Source: Pseudomonadota bacterium
GTDB taxonomy: Bacteria > Pseudomonadota > Gammaproteobacteria > SZUA-229
NCBI GenBank assembly: GCA_015222965.1
Contig: JADFWF010000174.1
Coordinates: 1 to 12,423, forward strand
Length of the DNA stretch: 12,423 nt
Direction: 5' to 3'
The position numbers and the translations under genes are program-made. The notes beneath the pieces are model-generated. The model was given only the letters and a program-made list of their open reading frames with translations. It was not told where the DNA came from and did no database searches. Of the stretch, positions 1 through 7,547 are shown piece after piece (positions within the stretch are counted from its first letter, which is position 1; every line of letters begins with the position of its first letter).

Positions 1-251
1 ATTTTCATGTCCTGCCACTAGATGAGCATGATGGAGTGTATCGATTAAAGTTGCAGAGCAAAACAAAAGAAGCTGATTTTGGCGAGATCGTTGTCGGACT
101 TGATGAGAAAGGACTTCGTTTCATGCAACTGCATGATCAGTTCGAACAGGTAACCGATATCGTATTTTCAGATATAAATACAAATAAAAAACTCGCAAAA
201 GAAATTTTCGAATTTATTCCACCCGAAGGGGTAGATGTCTTTGGTGGTTAG
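1..251 (+). CDS. lolA: Outer-membrane lipoprotein carrier protein LolA, C-terminal part (5' end outside window)
   Basis: The frame is open from base 3 back to the window edge, so this is the last 82 residues of a longer protein. LolA is the periplasmic chaperone that takes lipoproteins from the LolCDE transporter to LolB at the outer membrane. The visible part has the alternating beta-strand pattern of the LolA barrel (segments ending in KGLRFMQLHDQF and VTDIVFSDI) and finishes with FEFIPPEGVDVFGG, which matches the typical LolA ending F-x-x-P-x-G-V-D-V. The GTG at 36 is only an internal codon. rarA starts 2 bases after the stop, the arrangement common in gammaproteobacteria, which supports the call independently. 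The signal peptide cannot be seen here. Confidence 0.88.
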   Translation, partial: FHVLPLDEHDGVYRLKLQSKTKEADFGEIVVGLDEKGLRFMQLHDQFEQVTDIVFSDINTNKKLAKEIFEFIPPEGVDVFGG

Positions 252-253
252 CT

Positions 254-1597
254 GTGACCGCCGAACTGTTTTCTGAAGAAACATCACAACACTATCGACC
301 TCTCGCCGACAGGATGCGACCGCAAGCTCTGGTAGATTATATCGGGCAGGATCATATAATCGGACAGGGGAAAACCCTGACACAGGCGATAGAAAACCAG
401 ACCTTGCACTCGATGGTCTTCTGGGGACCTCCCGGTACCGGCAAAACCACACTGGCAAAGATCATTGCCAATTCAGTACAGGCGCATTTTATAAACTTAT
501 CCGCCGTTCTTTCGGGCGTTAAAGATATACGTGAAGCTATCGCCCAGGCAAAGCAGTGGCAGGCACAGGGTGAGCTGACTATATTGTTTGTCGACGAAGT
601 GCACCGGTTTAATAAATCACAGCAGGATGCATTTTTGCCTTATGTGGAAGATGGCACTATCTATTTTATCGGTGCCACGACAGAAAACCCTTCATTTGAA
701 TTAAATAATGCGTTGCTGTCTCGTGTTAAAACTTATGTTTTAAAATCTTTGACTGTGGAAGCCTTAAAAACAGTCATTAATAATGCATTAAAGAATGATG
801 CGCAGTTGAAAGCGCTTAATGTTGCGATAGATGATGAATCACAGGAGTTACTCGCTCAGGTGTCTGATGGCGATGCCCGTCGAGCCCTGAATTTTCTCGA
901 GATCGCCTGCGATCTTGCAGAACCCGGTACAAATGCTTCAGGTTCTTCAGAAGTCCGTTTTATCAGTCAAAAGATTATTCAGGATGTAACCTCGCAGAGT
1001 ATCCGCCGATTCGATAAAGGCGGTGATCTGTTTTATGAGCAGATATCTGCTCTGCACAAGTCTGTGCGAGGAAGCAATCCTGACGCAGCACTTTACTGGT
1101 ATTGCCGGATGATCGATGGTGGCTGTGATCCACTCTATATCGCACGCCGTGTGGTACGGATGGCTTCTGAAGATATCGGTAACGCTGATCCGCGAGGTTT
1201 GCAGCTTGCCCTGGATGCCTGGCAGACTTTCGAGCGCCTCGGCAGCCCGGAAGGCGAGTTAGCCATCGCTCAGGCTATCGTCTTTCTGGCATGTGCTGCT
1301 AAAAGTAACGCTGTATATTCAGCATACAAGGAGGCTATGTCAGATGCCAAGAGTTCAGCATCACTCGATGTGCCTGAACATCTGAGAAATGCGCCTACTA
1401 AATTTATGAAAGAATTAGGTTACGGCAAGGATTACCGTTATGCACATGATGAAGTTGAGGCGTTTGCGGCAGGTGAGACCTATTTTCCTGAGGCCATGGG
1501 TGAGAAGGAATATTATCAGCCAGTAGATCGGGGTCTGGAGACCAAAATAAAACAGAAATTAGATCATCTGCGAGGCTTGAACCGGACAGAGGAATAG
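254..1597 (+). CDS. rarA: Replication-associated recombination protein A (AAA+ ATPase RarA/MgsA)
   Basis: A 447-residue protein, the same length as E. coli RarA. It is a cytosolic AAA+ ATPase related to clamp-loader subunits that acts at stalled replication forks and interacts with SSB. The ATPase module is complete: Walker A GPPGTGKT at residues 58-65, Walker B LFVDEVHRF at 111-119, sensor 1 GATTENPSF at 140-148 and the arginine-finger S-R at 156-157. The C-terminal half carries the RarA-specific region, including KSVRGSNPDAALYW and the stretch around RMASEDIGNADP, which forms the tetramer. The start is GTG at 254, 2 bases after the lolA stop, so the two genes are probably co-transcribed. 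No strong ribosome binding site is visible, which fits translational coupling to lolA. Confidence 0.97.
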   Translation: MTAELFSEETSQHYRPLADRMRPQALVDYIGQDHIIGQGKTLTQAIENQTLHSMVFWGPPGTGKTTLAKIIANSVQAHFINLSAVLSGVKDIREAIAQAKQWQAQGELTILFVDEVHRFNKSQQDAFLPYVEDGTIYFIGATTENPSFELNNALLSRVKTYVLKSLTVEALKTVINNALKNDAQLKALNVAIDDESQELLAQVSDGDARRALNFLEIACDLAEPGTNASGSSEVRFISQKIIQDVTSQSIRRFDKGGDLFYEQISALHKSVRGSNPDAALYWYCRMIDGGCDPLYIARRVVRMASEDIGNADPRGLQLALDAWQTFERLGSPEGELAIAQAIVFLACAAKSNAVYSAYKEAMSDAKSSASLDVPEHLRNAPTKFMKELGYGKDYRYAHDEVEAFAAGETYFPEAMGEKEYYQPVDRGLETKIKQKLDHLRGLNRTEE

Positions 1598-1665
1598 TCC
1601 TGCTGTGATATAAAAATCGATTAAATCGAATCAAAACTACCGTTCATCAAAAAGTTTTTCTGTGC

Positions 1666-1694
1666 TGCATATCTTTGATATTTTTAACTATACT
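1666..1694 (+). promoter_or_regulatory. Possible weak sigma-70 promoter for the PilZ/SGNH pair
   Basis: In the 129-base gap after rarA there is a good -10 box TATACT at 1689-1694. Seventeen bases upstream is a poor -35 match, TGCATA at 1666-1671. The surrounding sequence is AT-rich. The position, about 30 bases before the PilZ start, is right for a promoter, but the match is too weak to be sure, and read-through from rarA is an alternative. Confidence 0.3.
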
Positions 1695-1726
1695 AAATCA
1701 GTAACGTAATCGACTAGTGTAAAAAT

Positions 1727-2041
1727 ATGAAGCGGAATCAGGAAAGGGGGGCAGCAGAAGGATACTGTATACAGGTATTGATAATTAATGGTGAAGTGCA
1801 GAACCATCTATCTCATAAGTCATTCTATATAGAAAATATCGGTAAAGGCGGTTTTCGTTTTATCTCTGACGTGAATTTTGAACTGGAAGACAGGGTGCAG
1901 GTGTTATTGCGCTTTCCAGACGATCATACTCAGGAAGTTCTGGGCCGTATCTGTTACAGCGATTCTCTCGATGATGACACCAAGGCTTATGGCTTCAGTG
2001 TTATCGATGGTTTCTATTCATTACTTGCATCTGGTGGGTAA
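1727..2041 (+). CDS. Small PilZ-domain protein, possible cyclic-di-GMP receptor
   Basis: A 104-residue cytosolic protein that is essentially a single PilZ domain. PilZ domains bind cyclic-di-GMP through an RxxxR motif and a downstream (D/N)x(S/A)xxG motif. Here RNQER at residues 3-7 fits RxxxR, and NIGKGG at 37-42 fits the second motif except that Gly39 stands where Ser or Ala is usual. After it come the expected strands (GGFRFISD, DRVQVLLRFP, VLGRICYSD), and the domain ends in YGFSVIDGF, a common PilZ closing strand. The ATG at 1727 is fixed by an in-frame stop at 1715-1717. No clear ribosome binding site is present. The next gene follows after 42 bases in the same direction, so the PilZ protein may control that neighbour. 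The domain call is by motif and strand pattern; the binding function is inferred. Confidence 0.72.
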   Translation: MKRNQERGAAEGYCIQVLIINGEVQNHLSHKSFYIENIGKGGFRFISDVNFELEDRVQVLLRFPDDHTQEVLGRICYSDSLDDDTKAYGFSVIDGFYSLLASGG

Positions 2042-2083
2042 GTAATAGAGTATTAATCATCTTTAGTTATCAAGTTTTCTCTC

Positions 2084-3199
2084 GTGAACGACAAGGCACC
2101 CGGAAAATCCCAAAATCTTTTTATATCTCTTAGCATATTCATAAGTTTAACCTTCAGTATAATCATTGCTGAATGGGTCTTAAGCTATCAGCGCCAGTCG
2201 ATCGATCAGAAAATAAAATATAGTGAACAGATGGATCCGGGTATGATCCTGTACGATGCACAGCTCGGCTGGAAGCTAAAACCATACTGGTCCGGGAAAC
2301 ATCATCACTATGATTATGATGTTACTTATAACATTAATGAAAATGGTTTTCGCGGTTCTGACGTTTCAGTTGATGCTATCGAATATGCTGTTGTTGGCGA
2401 TAGTTTTAGTTTCGGACTTGGTGTGGATGATGATGAGACGTTTACTGCATTATTAAATACGGGCAAGGATCAAAAAAAACATTACTACAATTACAGCGTG
2501 CCTGGCTATAGCACTGACCAGCAGCTGTTGCTGATCAATAAGTTTAAAGATGAGATCAGTAAAAATGTACTGCTGATCGTTTACCTGGGGAATGATATTT
2601 TTGACAATATGCGAGATTATCCTCTGCAGGCAGAACATGGTAAACCTTATTTCAGTTTAAATAATAATAAACTTCAATTAGAGAATACACCTGTGCCGCT
2701 CGTGCCGAAGCCAGCAGAAGCGCGTAAGGATAGTATTTCGAATATCGTGTTGGCTAATGATGATAGTGGTAATGCTTTTTCAGACTGGCTCTCTCAATTA
2801 GAAATCAGCCGTCGCTTAGGCATGTTGTATAAAAAAACAGTGTTAACTGATAGCGCAATGGAGCCACGGTTTGCCGAGCCGCTTAATTTATTCATAACCC
2901 TTGTCTATGAAATGGAAAAGCTGATCAAAAAAAATGATGGGCGGTTGGATGTAGTGCTACTGCCCGGCCGTTCTTACGTTGAACAACCGGAAAGTTTATC
3001 AGCACAATATCAAGAATACTTCCGTAAGAATATTATATCTTTACTGGATGCAGCACCTTCTATAAAAGTGATGGATATGGCGGTGCATCTGAGGGAATTA
3101 CACCATAAGGGAAAGCGCAATCTGTATTATCCTAACGAGGGGCATTTGACACCATTAGGACATAGGTATGTTGCTGAGCATCTCGATAAATCGTTCTGA
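2084..3199 (+). CDS. Membrane-anchored SGNH/GDSL hydrolase-like protein
   Basis: A 371-residue protein. Residues 12-34 form one hydrophobic segment with a short charged N-terminus, which suggests an inner-membrane anchor with the rest in the periplasm. The SGNH blocks are present in order: GDSFSFG with the nucleophile Ser107, SVPGYS with oxyanion-hole Gly141, LGND with Asn170, and NEGHLTPLGH with His354. The typical lead-in YNINENGFRG is at 83-91. The last block normally carries an Asp just before His (DGH or DxxH), but here it is N-E-G-H, so Glu353 or no acid completes the triad. Related proteins are esterases, deacetylases or O-acetyltransferase partners acting on polysaccharides or lipids; the substrate cannot be told. 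The GTG start at 2084 is chosen because it includes the membrane segment. It lies 42 bases after the PilZ gene and converges on ettA. Confidence 0.78.
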   Translation: MNDKAPGKSQNLFISLSIFISLTFSIIIAEWVLSYQRQSIDQKIKYSEQMDPGMILYDAQLGWKLKPYWSGKHHHYDYDVTYNINENGFRGSDVSVDAIEYAVVGDSFSFGLGVDDDETFTALLNTGKDQKKHYYNYSVPGYSTDQQLLLINKFKDEISKNVLLIVYLGNDIFDNMRDYPLQAEHGKPYFSLNNNKLQLENTPVPLVPKPAEARKDSISNIVLANDDSGNAFSDWLSQLEISRRLGMLYKKTVLTDSAMEPRFAEPLNLFITLVYEMEKLIKKNDGRLDVVLLPGRSYVEQPESLSAQYQEYFRKNIISLLDAAPSIKVMDMAVHLRELHHKGKRNLYYPNEGHLTPLGHRYVAEHLDKSF

Positions 3200-3224
3200 T
3201 GTTAAATCCCCGGTTGACCTGAGG

Positions 3225-3271
3225 CGGCTAAAGAGAGCCGGGAAAAATTTGGCTGCTGCCGACCGCGTCGG
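3225..3271. terminator. Two small hairpins in the convergent gap, possible weak terminators
   Basis: The 95 bases between the convergent SGNH gene and ettA hold two perfect 5-bp stems. One is CGGCT/AGCCG at 3225-3229 and 3236-3240 with a 6-base loop. The other is CCGAC/GTCGG at 3259-3263 and 3267-3271 with a 3-base loop. Neither is followed by a convincing T-run on either strand, so a factor-independent terminator is possible but not well supported. Confidence 0.28.
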
Positions 3272-3294
3272 GTAATCACTATTTACGTGTGGTG

Positions 3295-4962
3295 CTAATT
3301 AATCTTTTTAAACTTGATCCTGTGTGGATTAATCACAGCTTCTTCCCCTAAGCGTTTAACCCTGTCAGCCTCGTACTCAGTATAGTTTCCTTCGAACCAT
3401 GTAGTTTGACTGTCGCCTTCAAACGCCAGTATGTGTGTCGCAATCCGGTCGAGGAACCAGCGGTCATGCGAGATTACGACGACGCAACCGGGAAAGTTGA
3501 GTATCGCTTCTTCTAATGCGCGCAGGGTTTCAACATCAAGATCATTGGTCGGTTCATCCAGCAGCAATAAGTTGCCGCCGCTTTTTAATAATTTGGCCAG
3601 ATGTAGACGATTGCGTTCGCCACCGGAAAGGTCTTTTACAAATTTTTGCTGGTCCTCGCCTTTGAAATTAAAGCGGCTGACATAGCCTCGTGATGGCACG
3701 GTATAGTTTCCGATGGTGATGTTATCCAGGCCATCTGAAATCTCATCCCAAACCGTGTTGTTGTTTGACAGATCATCGCGTGACTGATCGACATAAGCGA
3801 TCTCTACTGTCTCACCAACTTTAAATTCACCGGAGTCCGGTTTTTCTTCACCGGTGATCAAACGGAAGAGTGTGGTTTTACCAGCACCATTGGCACCTAT
3901 GATTCCGACGATGCCGCCACGAGGAAGGTTAAAGCTCAGGTCGTCGTAAAGTAATTTATCGCCAAACTTTTTGCTGATGTTCTTTGCTTCTATCACCAGT
4001 TCGCCGAGGCGAGGGCCGGGTGGTATATACAGCGACTGCGTTTCAGAACGTTTTTGATAATCGGCAGAAGAAAGCTCTTCAAAGCGCTGCATGCGTGCTT
4101 TGCTTTTCGCCTGGCGTGCCTTTGGATTTGAGCGAACCCATTCCAGTTCGGCTTTAATGGTTTTCTGGCGGTTGGCTTCTTTTTTCTCTTCTGTCGCCAG
4201 GCGGGCTTCTTTCTGTTCCAGCCAGGATGAATAATTACCTTCCCAGGGAATACCGTGGCCACGATCGAGCTCTAAAATCCAGCCGGCCACGTTATCCAGG
4301 AAATAACGGTCATGGGTTACTGCAACCACTGTGCCGGTATATTCCTTGAGGAACCGTTCCAGCCAGGCAACCGATTCAGCATCAAGGTGGTTGGTCGGTT
4401 CATCGAGGATAAGCATATCAGGTGAAGATAGCAGCAGTCGGCACAAGGCGACTCGGCGACGTTCGCCGCCAGAAAGTGTTTTCACGTCAGCATCCCATGG
4501 CGGCAGGCGCAGGGCATCGGCAGCAACTTCGAGTTTATTATCCAGGTTATGTGCATCAGCTGCCTGAATGATATTTTCCAGCTTCGCCTGCTCACTGGCG
4601 AGGGCATCAAAATCTGCATCCGGTTCCGCATAGGCAGCATAAACTGCTTCCAGCTGTTTTTGTGCATCGATGATCGCGCTTAAGCCTTCTTCGACATTGC
4701 CGCGCACGTCTTTACTCTCATCGAGCTGCGGCTCCTGCTGCAGATAACCGATGCGCAGATCTGAAGCTGGACGAGCTTCGCCGATAAAATCAGTATCAAC
4801 ACCGGCCATGATACGAAGCAGTGTCGATTTGCCCGCGCCGTTGTAACCGAGCACGCCAATCTTGGCGCCCGGAAAAAAATTTAAACTGATGTCTTTAAGA
4901 ATAACTTTTTTAGGAGGAACGACCTTACCGACGCCGTTCATTGTAAATACGTATTGAGCCAT
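3295..4962 (-). CDS. ettA: Energy-dependent translational throttle protein EttA (ABC-F)
   Basis: A 555-residue ABC-F protein without membrane segments. EttA binds the ribosomal E site and gates entry into the elongation cycle according to the ATP/ADP ratio. There are two ABC modules. The first has Walker [10 protein letters not shown] at 39-47, signature LSGGE near 163-167 and Walker B with Glu188. The second has Walker [10 protein letters not shown] at 356-364, signature LSGGE at 445-449 and Walker B with Glu470. The positions of both catalytic glutamates match E. coli EttA (E188, E470). The arm insertion lies around 95-140, and the charged interdomain linker (PtIM) with K/R-rich [13 protein letters not shown] runs around 242-320. 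The N-terminus (MAQYVF) and the [12 protein letters not shown] segment near 424-435 are typical of EttA rather than Uup or YheS. It has its own promoter upstream. The ribosome binding site is weak. Confidence 0.97.
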   Translation of the reverse strand: MAQYVFTMNGVGKVVPPKKVILKDISLNFFPGAKIGVLGYNGAGKSTLLRIMAGVDTDFIGEARPASDLRIGYLQQEPQLDESKDVRGNVEEGLSAIIDAQKQLEAVYAAYAEPDADFDALASEQAKLENIIQAADAHNLDNKLEVAADALRLPPWDADVKTLSGGERRRVALCRLLLSSPDMLILDEPTNHLDAESVAWLERFLKEYTGTVVAVTHDRYFLDNVAGWILELDRGHGIPWEGNYSSWLEQKEARLATEEKKEANRQKTIKAELEWVRSNPKARQAKSKARMQRFEELSSADYQKRSETQSLYIPPGPRLGELVIEAKNISKKFGDKLLYDDLSFNLPRGGIVGIIGANGAGKTTLFRLITGEEKPDSGEFKVGETVEIAYVDQSRDDLSNNNTVWDEISDGLDNITIGNYTVPSRGYVSRFNFKGEDQQKFVKDLSGGERNRLHLAKLLKSGGNLLLLDEPTNDLDVETLRALEEAILNFPGCVVVISHDRWFLDRIATHILAFEGDSQTTWFEGNYTEYEADRVKRLGEEAVINPHRIKFKKIN

Positions 4963-4994
4963 AGCTATAATTGCAGATGAATTTGAAAGATAGA

Positions 4995-5024
4995 ATTATA
5001 CGCGTGTTATCGATGGAGTGTAAA
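4995..5024 (-). promoter_or_regulatory. Sigma-70 promoter of ettA
   Basis: Read on the minus strand, a perfect -10 box TATAAT (4995-5000) stands 18 bases downstream of TTTACA (5019-5024), a five-of-six match to the -35 consensus. Transcription would start near 4988, leaving a leader of about 26 bases before the ettA ATG. Confidence 0.75.
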
Positions 5025-5094
5025 AAGTCATATATTTTAAAATCACACCGTATGCATGGTCAGTTTTGCAGACTAAATGTCATGTTATTACATG

Positions 5095-5122
5095 TTTATG
5101 TCGCCGTTTGTTCTGTTAAAAT
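5095..5122 (+). promoter_or_regulatory. Probable extended -10 promoter of the small exported repeat protein
   Basis: TGTTAAAAT at 5114-5122 is an extended -10 element (TG, one base, then TAAAAT, five of six). The -35 region is poor, the best being TTTATG at 5095-5100, which is normal for extended -10 promoters. The start would be near 5129, giving a leader of about 26 bases that contains the ribosome binding site. A 5-bp inverted repeat, CATGT/ACATG at 5081-5094, sits directly upstream. Confidence 0.5.
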
Positions 5123-5144
5123 CTGCCGACTTTGAATTTGCTCT

Positions 5145-5149
5145 GGAGG
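5145..5149 (+). promoter_or_regulatory. Strong ribosome binding site that fixes the start at 5155
   Basis: GGAGG lies 5 bases before the ATG at 5155. The open frame continues upstream to 5077, but this site and the signal peptide that begins at 5155 show that 5155 is the real start. Confidence 0.85.
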
Positions 5150-5154
5150 GCAGA

Positions 5155-5403
5155 ATGAAACTTAATACATTAATTTTTACATTGGCAATGATTACCAGTC
5201 CGTTAGTTCAGGCATTCGATTATGGTGAACTTGCTGATTCTGTCGATAAAGAAAAAGCTGCTGGTTCTGTCGACCAGGAAAAACTTAAAGGTTCAGTGAG
5301 TTCTGATGGTGTTGATTACGATAAGGCTGCTGACTCGGTAGATAAGAAAAAAGCCGCAAGTTCAGTTGATGTGGACAAGGCCAAGGGCGCATTTGGATAT
5401 TGA
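5155..5403 (+). CDS. Small exported protein of five 9-residue Lys/Asp-rich repeats, function unknown
   Basis: An 82-residue protein I do not recognise by name. Residues 1-20 are a clear Sec signal peptide: Lys2, a hydrophobic core LIFTLAMI, then cleavage after PLVQA. There is no lipobox cysteine, so the mature protein of about 62 residues should be free in the periplasm or secreted. It is very hydrophilic and contains five units of consensus (S/G)-V-D-x-x-K-(A/L)-(A/K)-x at residues 29-37, 38-46, 52-60, 61-69 and 70-78, with a 5-residue insert SVSSD at 47-51. It ends in AFGY. There is no cysteine, catalytic motif or membrane segment in the mature part. The gene stands alone, divergent from ettA, with its own promoter, strong ribosome binding site and terminator, which suggests it can be highly expressed. 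A role in envelope binding, metal or ion binding, or stress is only speculation. Confidence 0.82.
   Translation: MKLNTLIFTLAMITSPLVQAFDYGELADSVDKEKAAGSVDQEKLKGSVSSDGVDYDKAADSVDKKKAASSVDVDKAKGAFGY
5239..5388 (+). repeat. Tandem 27-base coding repeat, five units
   Basis: The segment encodes the five 9-residue units of the small exported protein. The nucleotide copies have diverged (Ser as tct or tca, Val as gtc, gta or gtt, Asp as gat or gac), so selection seems to hold the protein pattern and not a recent DNA duplication. Confidence 0.75.
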
Positions 5404-5417
5404 GTGCTGTTCAGTGG

Positions 5418-5462
5418 GATACGTTCCCGCCTTTGTAGCGGGAACGTATCTATTTGATTTTT
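5418..5462 (+). terminator. Strong intrinsic terminator after the small repeat protein
   Basis: A perfect 13-bp stem (GATACGTTCCCGC at 5418-5430 and its complement at 5438-5450) closes a 7-base loop. It is followed by the T-rich run TATTTGATTTTTATT. It lies 14 bases after the stop codon and ends the small gene's transcript on the plus strand, so glyA needs its own promoter. Confidence 0.9.
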
Positions 5463-5582
5463 ATTGCTTTAATTCGTTTTTTACGGTTATTGTTTGATAT
5501 AACGTATAACACTTCATGTTACTAATGACTGCTTTTCTAAGGGTCGCTTTCTTTTTTTTCAAATCCCACCTTATTTATCAGA

Positions 5583-5605
5583 TATATCAGTAAGTTATTG
5601 ATATA
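5583..5605. repeat. AT-rich 7-bp inverted repeat upstream of glyA
   Basis: TATATCA at 5583-5589 and its exact complement TGATATA at 5599-5605 are separated by 9 bases, just upstream of the proposed glyA promoter. The geometry would suit a dimeric regulator. It does not resemble the E. coli PurR box known at glyA. In AT-rich DNA a chance match is possible. Confidence 0.3.
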
Positions 5606-5621
5606 CAGTCACACTGTTTTT

Positions 5622-5650
5622 TTGATAAGATTGCGCCATTTTTATATTAC
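5622..5650 (+). promoter_or_regulatory. Probable sigma-70 promoter of glyA
   Basis: TTGATA at 5622-5627 is a good -35 box. The -10 is either TATATT at 5643-5648 (15-base spacer) or TATTAC at 5645-5650 (17-base spacer). A start near 5656 would leave a leader of about 36 bases. The strong terminator upstream makes a promoter in this gap necessary; this is the best candidate. Confidence 0.45.
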
Positions 5651-5680
5651 CGAACACCTGTCTGAGGGTGTTGTTCTGTT

Positions 5681-5686
5681 TAGGAG
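5681..5686 (+). promoter_or_regulatory. Ribosome binding site of glyA
   Basis: TAGGAG lies 5 bases before the ATG at 5692, well placed and much stronger than the sites of most other genes here. Just before it, a 6-bp stem (AACACC at 5653-5658 with GGTGTT at 5667-5672) can form in the leader. Confidence 0.75.
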
Positions 5687-5691
5687 TTTGA

Positions 5692-6975
5692 ATGTTTTCC
5701 AAAGATACAAAGATTGAAGGTTATGACGAGGCTCTATGGGCAGCGATGCAGCATGAGGTAAATCGTCAGGAAGAGCATATCGAGCTGATCGCATCTGAAA
5801 ATTATGCCAGTCAGCGTGTGATGCAGGCGCAGGGTTCGGTATTAACCAATAAATATGCAGAAGGTTATCCTGCGCGCCGCTATTACGGCGGTTGTGAGAA
5901 TGTTGATGTTGCTGAACAACTGGCAATCGATCGTGTGAAACAGCTGTTTGGTGCGGGTTATGCAAACGTGCAGCCACACTCTGGTTCGCAGGCCAATGCC
6001 GCTGTTTATATGGCGCTCTGTAAACCGGGTGATACAGTATTAGGTATGTCGCTGGCAGATGGTGGCCACCTTACTCACGGCTCACACGTAAGTTTCTCTG
6101 GAAAAATTTATAACGCGGTTCAGTATGGTCTGGATAATGAAACAGGCATCGTCGATTATGACGAAGTTCAGCGTTTGGCAGATGAACACAAGCCAAAAAT
6201 GATCATCGCCGGTTTTTCTGCGTACTCACAGGTGATGGACTGGGACCGTTTTCGTACCATCGCCGATTCATGCGGTGCTTATCTTTTTGTTGATATGGCG
6301 CACGTTGCAGGTTTGATCGCTGCGGGTCTGTATCCTAATCCTGTCGGCGTGGCTGATGTAGTTACTTCGACGACACATAAAACATTACGTGGTCCCCGCG
6401 GAGGAATCATTCTTGCGGGTGAGAGTTCTTTACTTAAGAATGAAGATCTTGGGAAAAAGTTAAATTCAGCTATTTTCCCTGGCACACAAGGCGGCCCATT
6501 GATGCATGTGATTGCAGCGAAAGCCGTGGCATTTAAAGAAGCGCAGGAGCCTGAATTTGCTACCTATCAGAAACAGGTTATCGTGAATGCTAAGGCAATG
6601 GCAAAAGTGGTGCTTGAGCGTGGTTATAAGGTAGTCTCTGGTGGTACAGATAATCACCTGTTCTTATGGGACCTCACGCCAAAAAGTTTAACCGGTAAAG
6701 TCGTTGAAGCTGAGTTAGGCAAAGCACATATAACCGTGAATAAAAATGCCGTACCGAATGATCCGCAATCACCATTTGTTACCAGTGGTATACGTGTAGG
6801 TACTCCGGCGATGACGACACGCGGTTTTTCTGAGCAGGATTCAACGGACCTTGCGACCTGGATGTGTGACATCATCGATAGCATCGAGAATGATACAGCG
6901 GACGAGAGTATCGTTGATAGCGTTCGTGAAAAAGTCACGACGATCTGTGCACGTTTACCCGTTTATGAAAATTGA
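5692..6975 (+). CDS. glyA: Serine hydroxymethyltransferase
   Basis: A 427-residue PLP enzyme of the cytosol (E. coli GlyA has 417). It converts serine and tetrahydrofolate to glycine and 5,10-methylene-tetrahydrofolate, the main source of one-carbon units. Visible landmarks are IELIASEN at 30-37, the tetramer/substrate segment [13 protein letters not shown] at 55-67, QPHSGSQAN at 94-102, the PLP-binding DMAHVAGL at 201-208, and the Schiff-base Lys230 in [13 protein letters not shown]. The sequence is full length with no broken motif. The gene starts a long same-strand series; nrdR follows after 20 bases without a terminator. The start at ATG 5692 is fixed by the good ribosome binding site. 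Confidence 0.98.
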   Translation: MFSKDTKIEGYDEALWAAMQHEVNRQEEHIELIASENYASQRVMQAQGSVLTNKYAEGYPARRYYGGCENVDVAEQLAIDRVKQLFGAGYANVQPHSGSQANAAVYMALCKPGDTVLGMSLADGGHLTHGSHVSFSGKIYNAVQYGLDNETGIVDYDEVQRLADEHKPKMIIAGFSAYSQVMDWDRFRTIADSCGAYLFVDMAHVAGLIAAGLYPNPVGVADVVTSTTHKTLRGPRGGIILAGESSLLKNEDLGKKLNSAIFPGTQGGPLMHVIAAKAVAFKEAQEPEFATYQKQVIVNAKAMAKVVLERGYKVVSGGTDNHLFLWDLTPKSLTGKVVEAELGKAHITVNKNAVPNDPQSPFVTSGIRVGTPAMTTRGFSEQDSTDLATWMCDIIDSIENDTADESIVDSVREKVTTICARLPVYEN

Positions 6976-6995
6976 TTAAGCAAAAAACTTAAAAT

Positions 6996-7469
6996 ATGTA
7001 TTGCCCATTCTGTTCAGCACCTGATACACGCGTCATCGATTCGCGATTAGCCAACGATGGCGATCAGGTTCGTCGGCGTCGTGAATGCGTTTCATGCAAT
7101 GAACGTTTCACTACGTATGAGAGTGCCGAACTTAATATGCCGCGCATCGTGAAGCAGGACGGCAGCCGTATGCCGTTTAAGGAAGATAAACTCTGTGCGG
7201 GTGTGATGCGTGCACTTGAAAAAAGACCTGTTAGTACCGAGCAGATCGATGAGGCATTGAACCGTATCAAGCACCAGTTGCTGGCAGCAGGGGAACGTGA
7301 AATAAATTCTGCAGTGATCGGTAACCTGGTGATGGAAGAACTGTTAACGCTGGACCAGGTAGCTTATATACGATTTGCTTCTGTTTATCTCGACTTCAGT
7401 GACATCAACGCGTTTCGTGATGCCATAGAAAAGATCGAGAAAACCAAAGCGACAAAAAAGAAGCGTTAG
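6996..7469 (+). CDS. nrdR: Transcriptional repressor NrdR of ribonucleotide reductase genes
   Basis: A 157-residue repressor. NrdR binds ATP/dATP and represses nrd operons by binding NrdR boxes. The zinc ribbon is complete, with Cys3 and Cys6 (CPFC) and Cys31 and Cys34 (CVSC), plus the basic QVRRRRE between them and the NERFTTYE segment that follows. The ATP-cone domain runs from about residue 49 ([13 protein letters not shown]) to 139 ([12 protein letters not shown]). It ends in a lysine-rich tail. The ATG at 6996 lies 20 bases after glyA, with no clear ribosome binding site, so coupling to glyA translation is possible. Location beside ribD is conserved in many proteobacteria. No NrdR box pair was seen in this window. 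Confidence 0.97.
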   Translation: MYCPFCSAPDTRVIDSRLANDGDQVRRRRECVSCNERFTTYESAELNMPRIVKQDGSRMPFKEDKLCAGVMRALEKRPVSTEQIDEALNRIKHQLLAAGEREINSAVIGNLVMEELLTLDQVAYIRFASVYLDFSDINAFRDAIEKIEKTKATKKKR

Positions 7470-7547
7470 CTTACTAACTGTAAAGAGAAAATCGAAAAGC
7501 GTTTACTGACATCAGTTTGCACTGTTTTGAAAATATGAGCCGTTATT

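Noticed and set aside
1617..1629. Palindrome TCGATT-A-AATCGA after rarA
   Set aside because: The 1-base centre cannot form an RNA hairpin, and there is no T-run or nearby gene start that would make it a convincing operator or terminator.
5077..5154. N-terminal extension of the small exported protein to 5077
   Set aside because: It would bury the signal peptide behind 26 residues and ignore the strong ribosome binding site at 5145-5149.
7470..7547. Possible FMN riboswitch or promoter before ribD
   Set aside because: The gap is only 78 bases, lacks the conserved multi-stem FMN aptamer sequence, and no -35/-10 pair with acceptable spacing was found. The same holds for the other gaps in the rib series.
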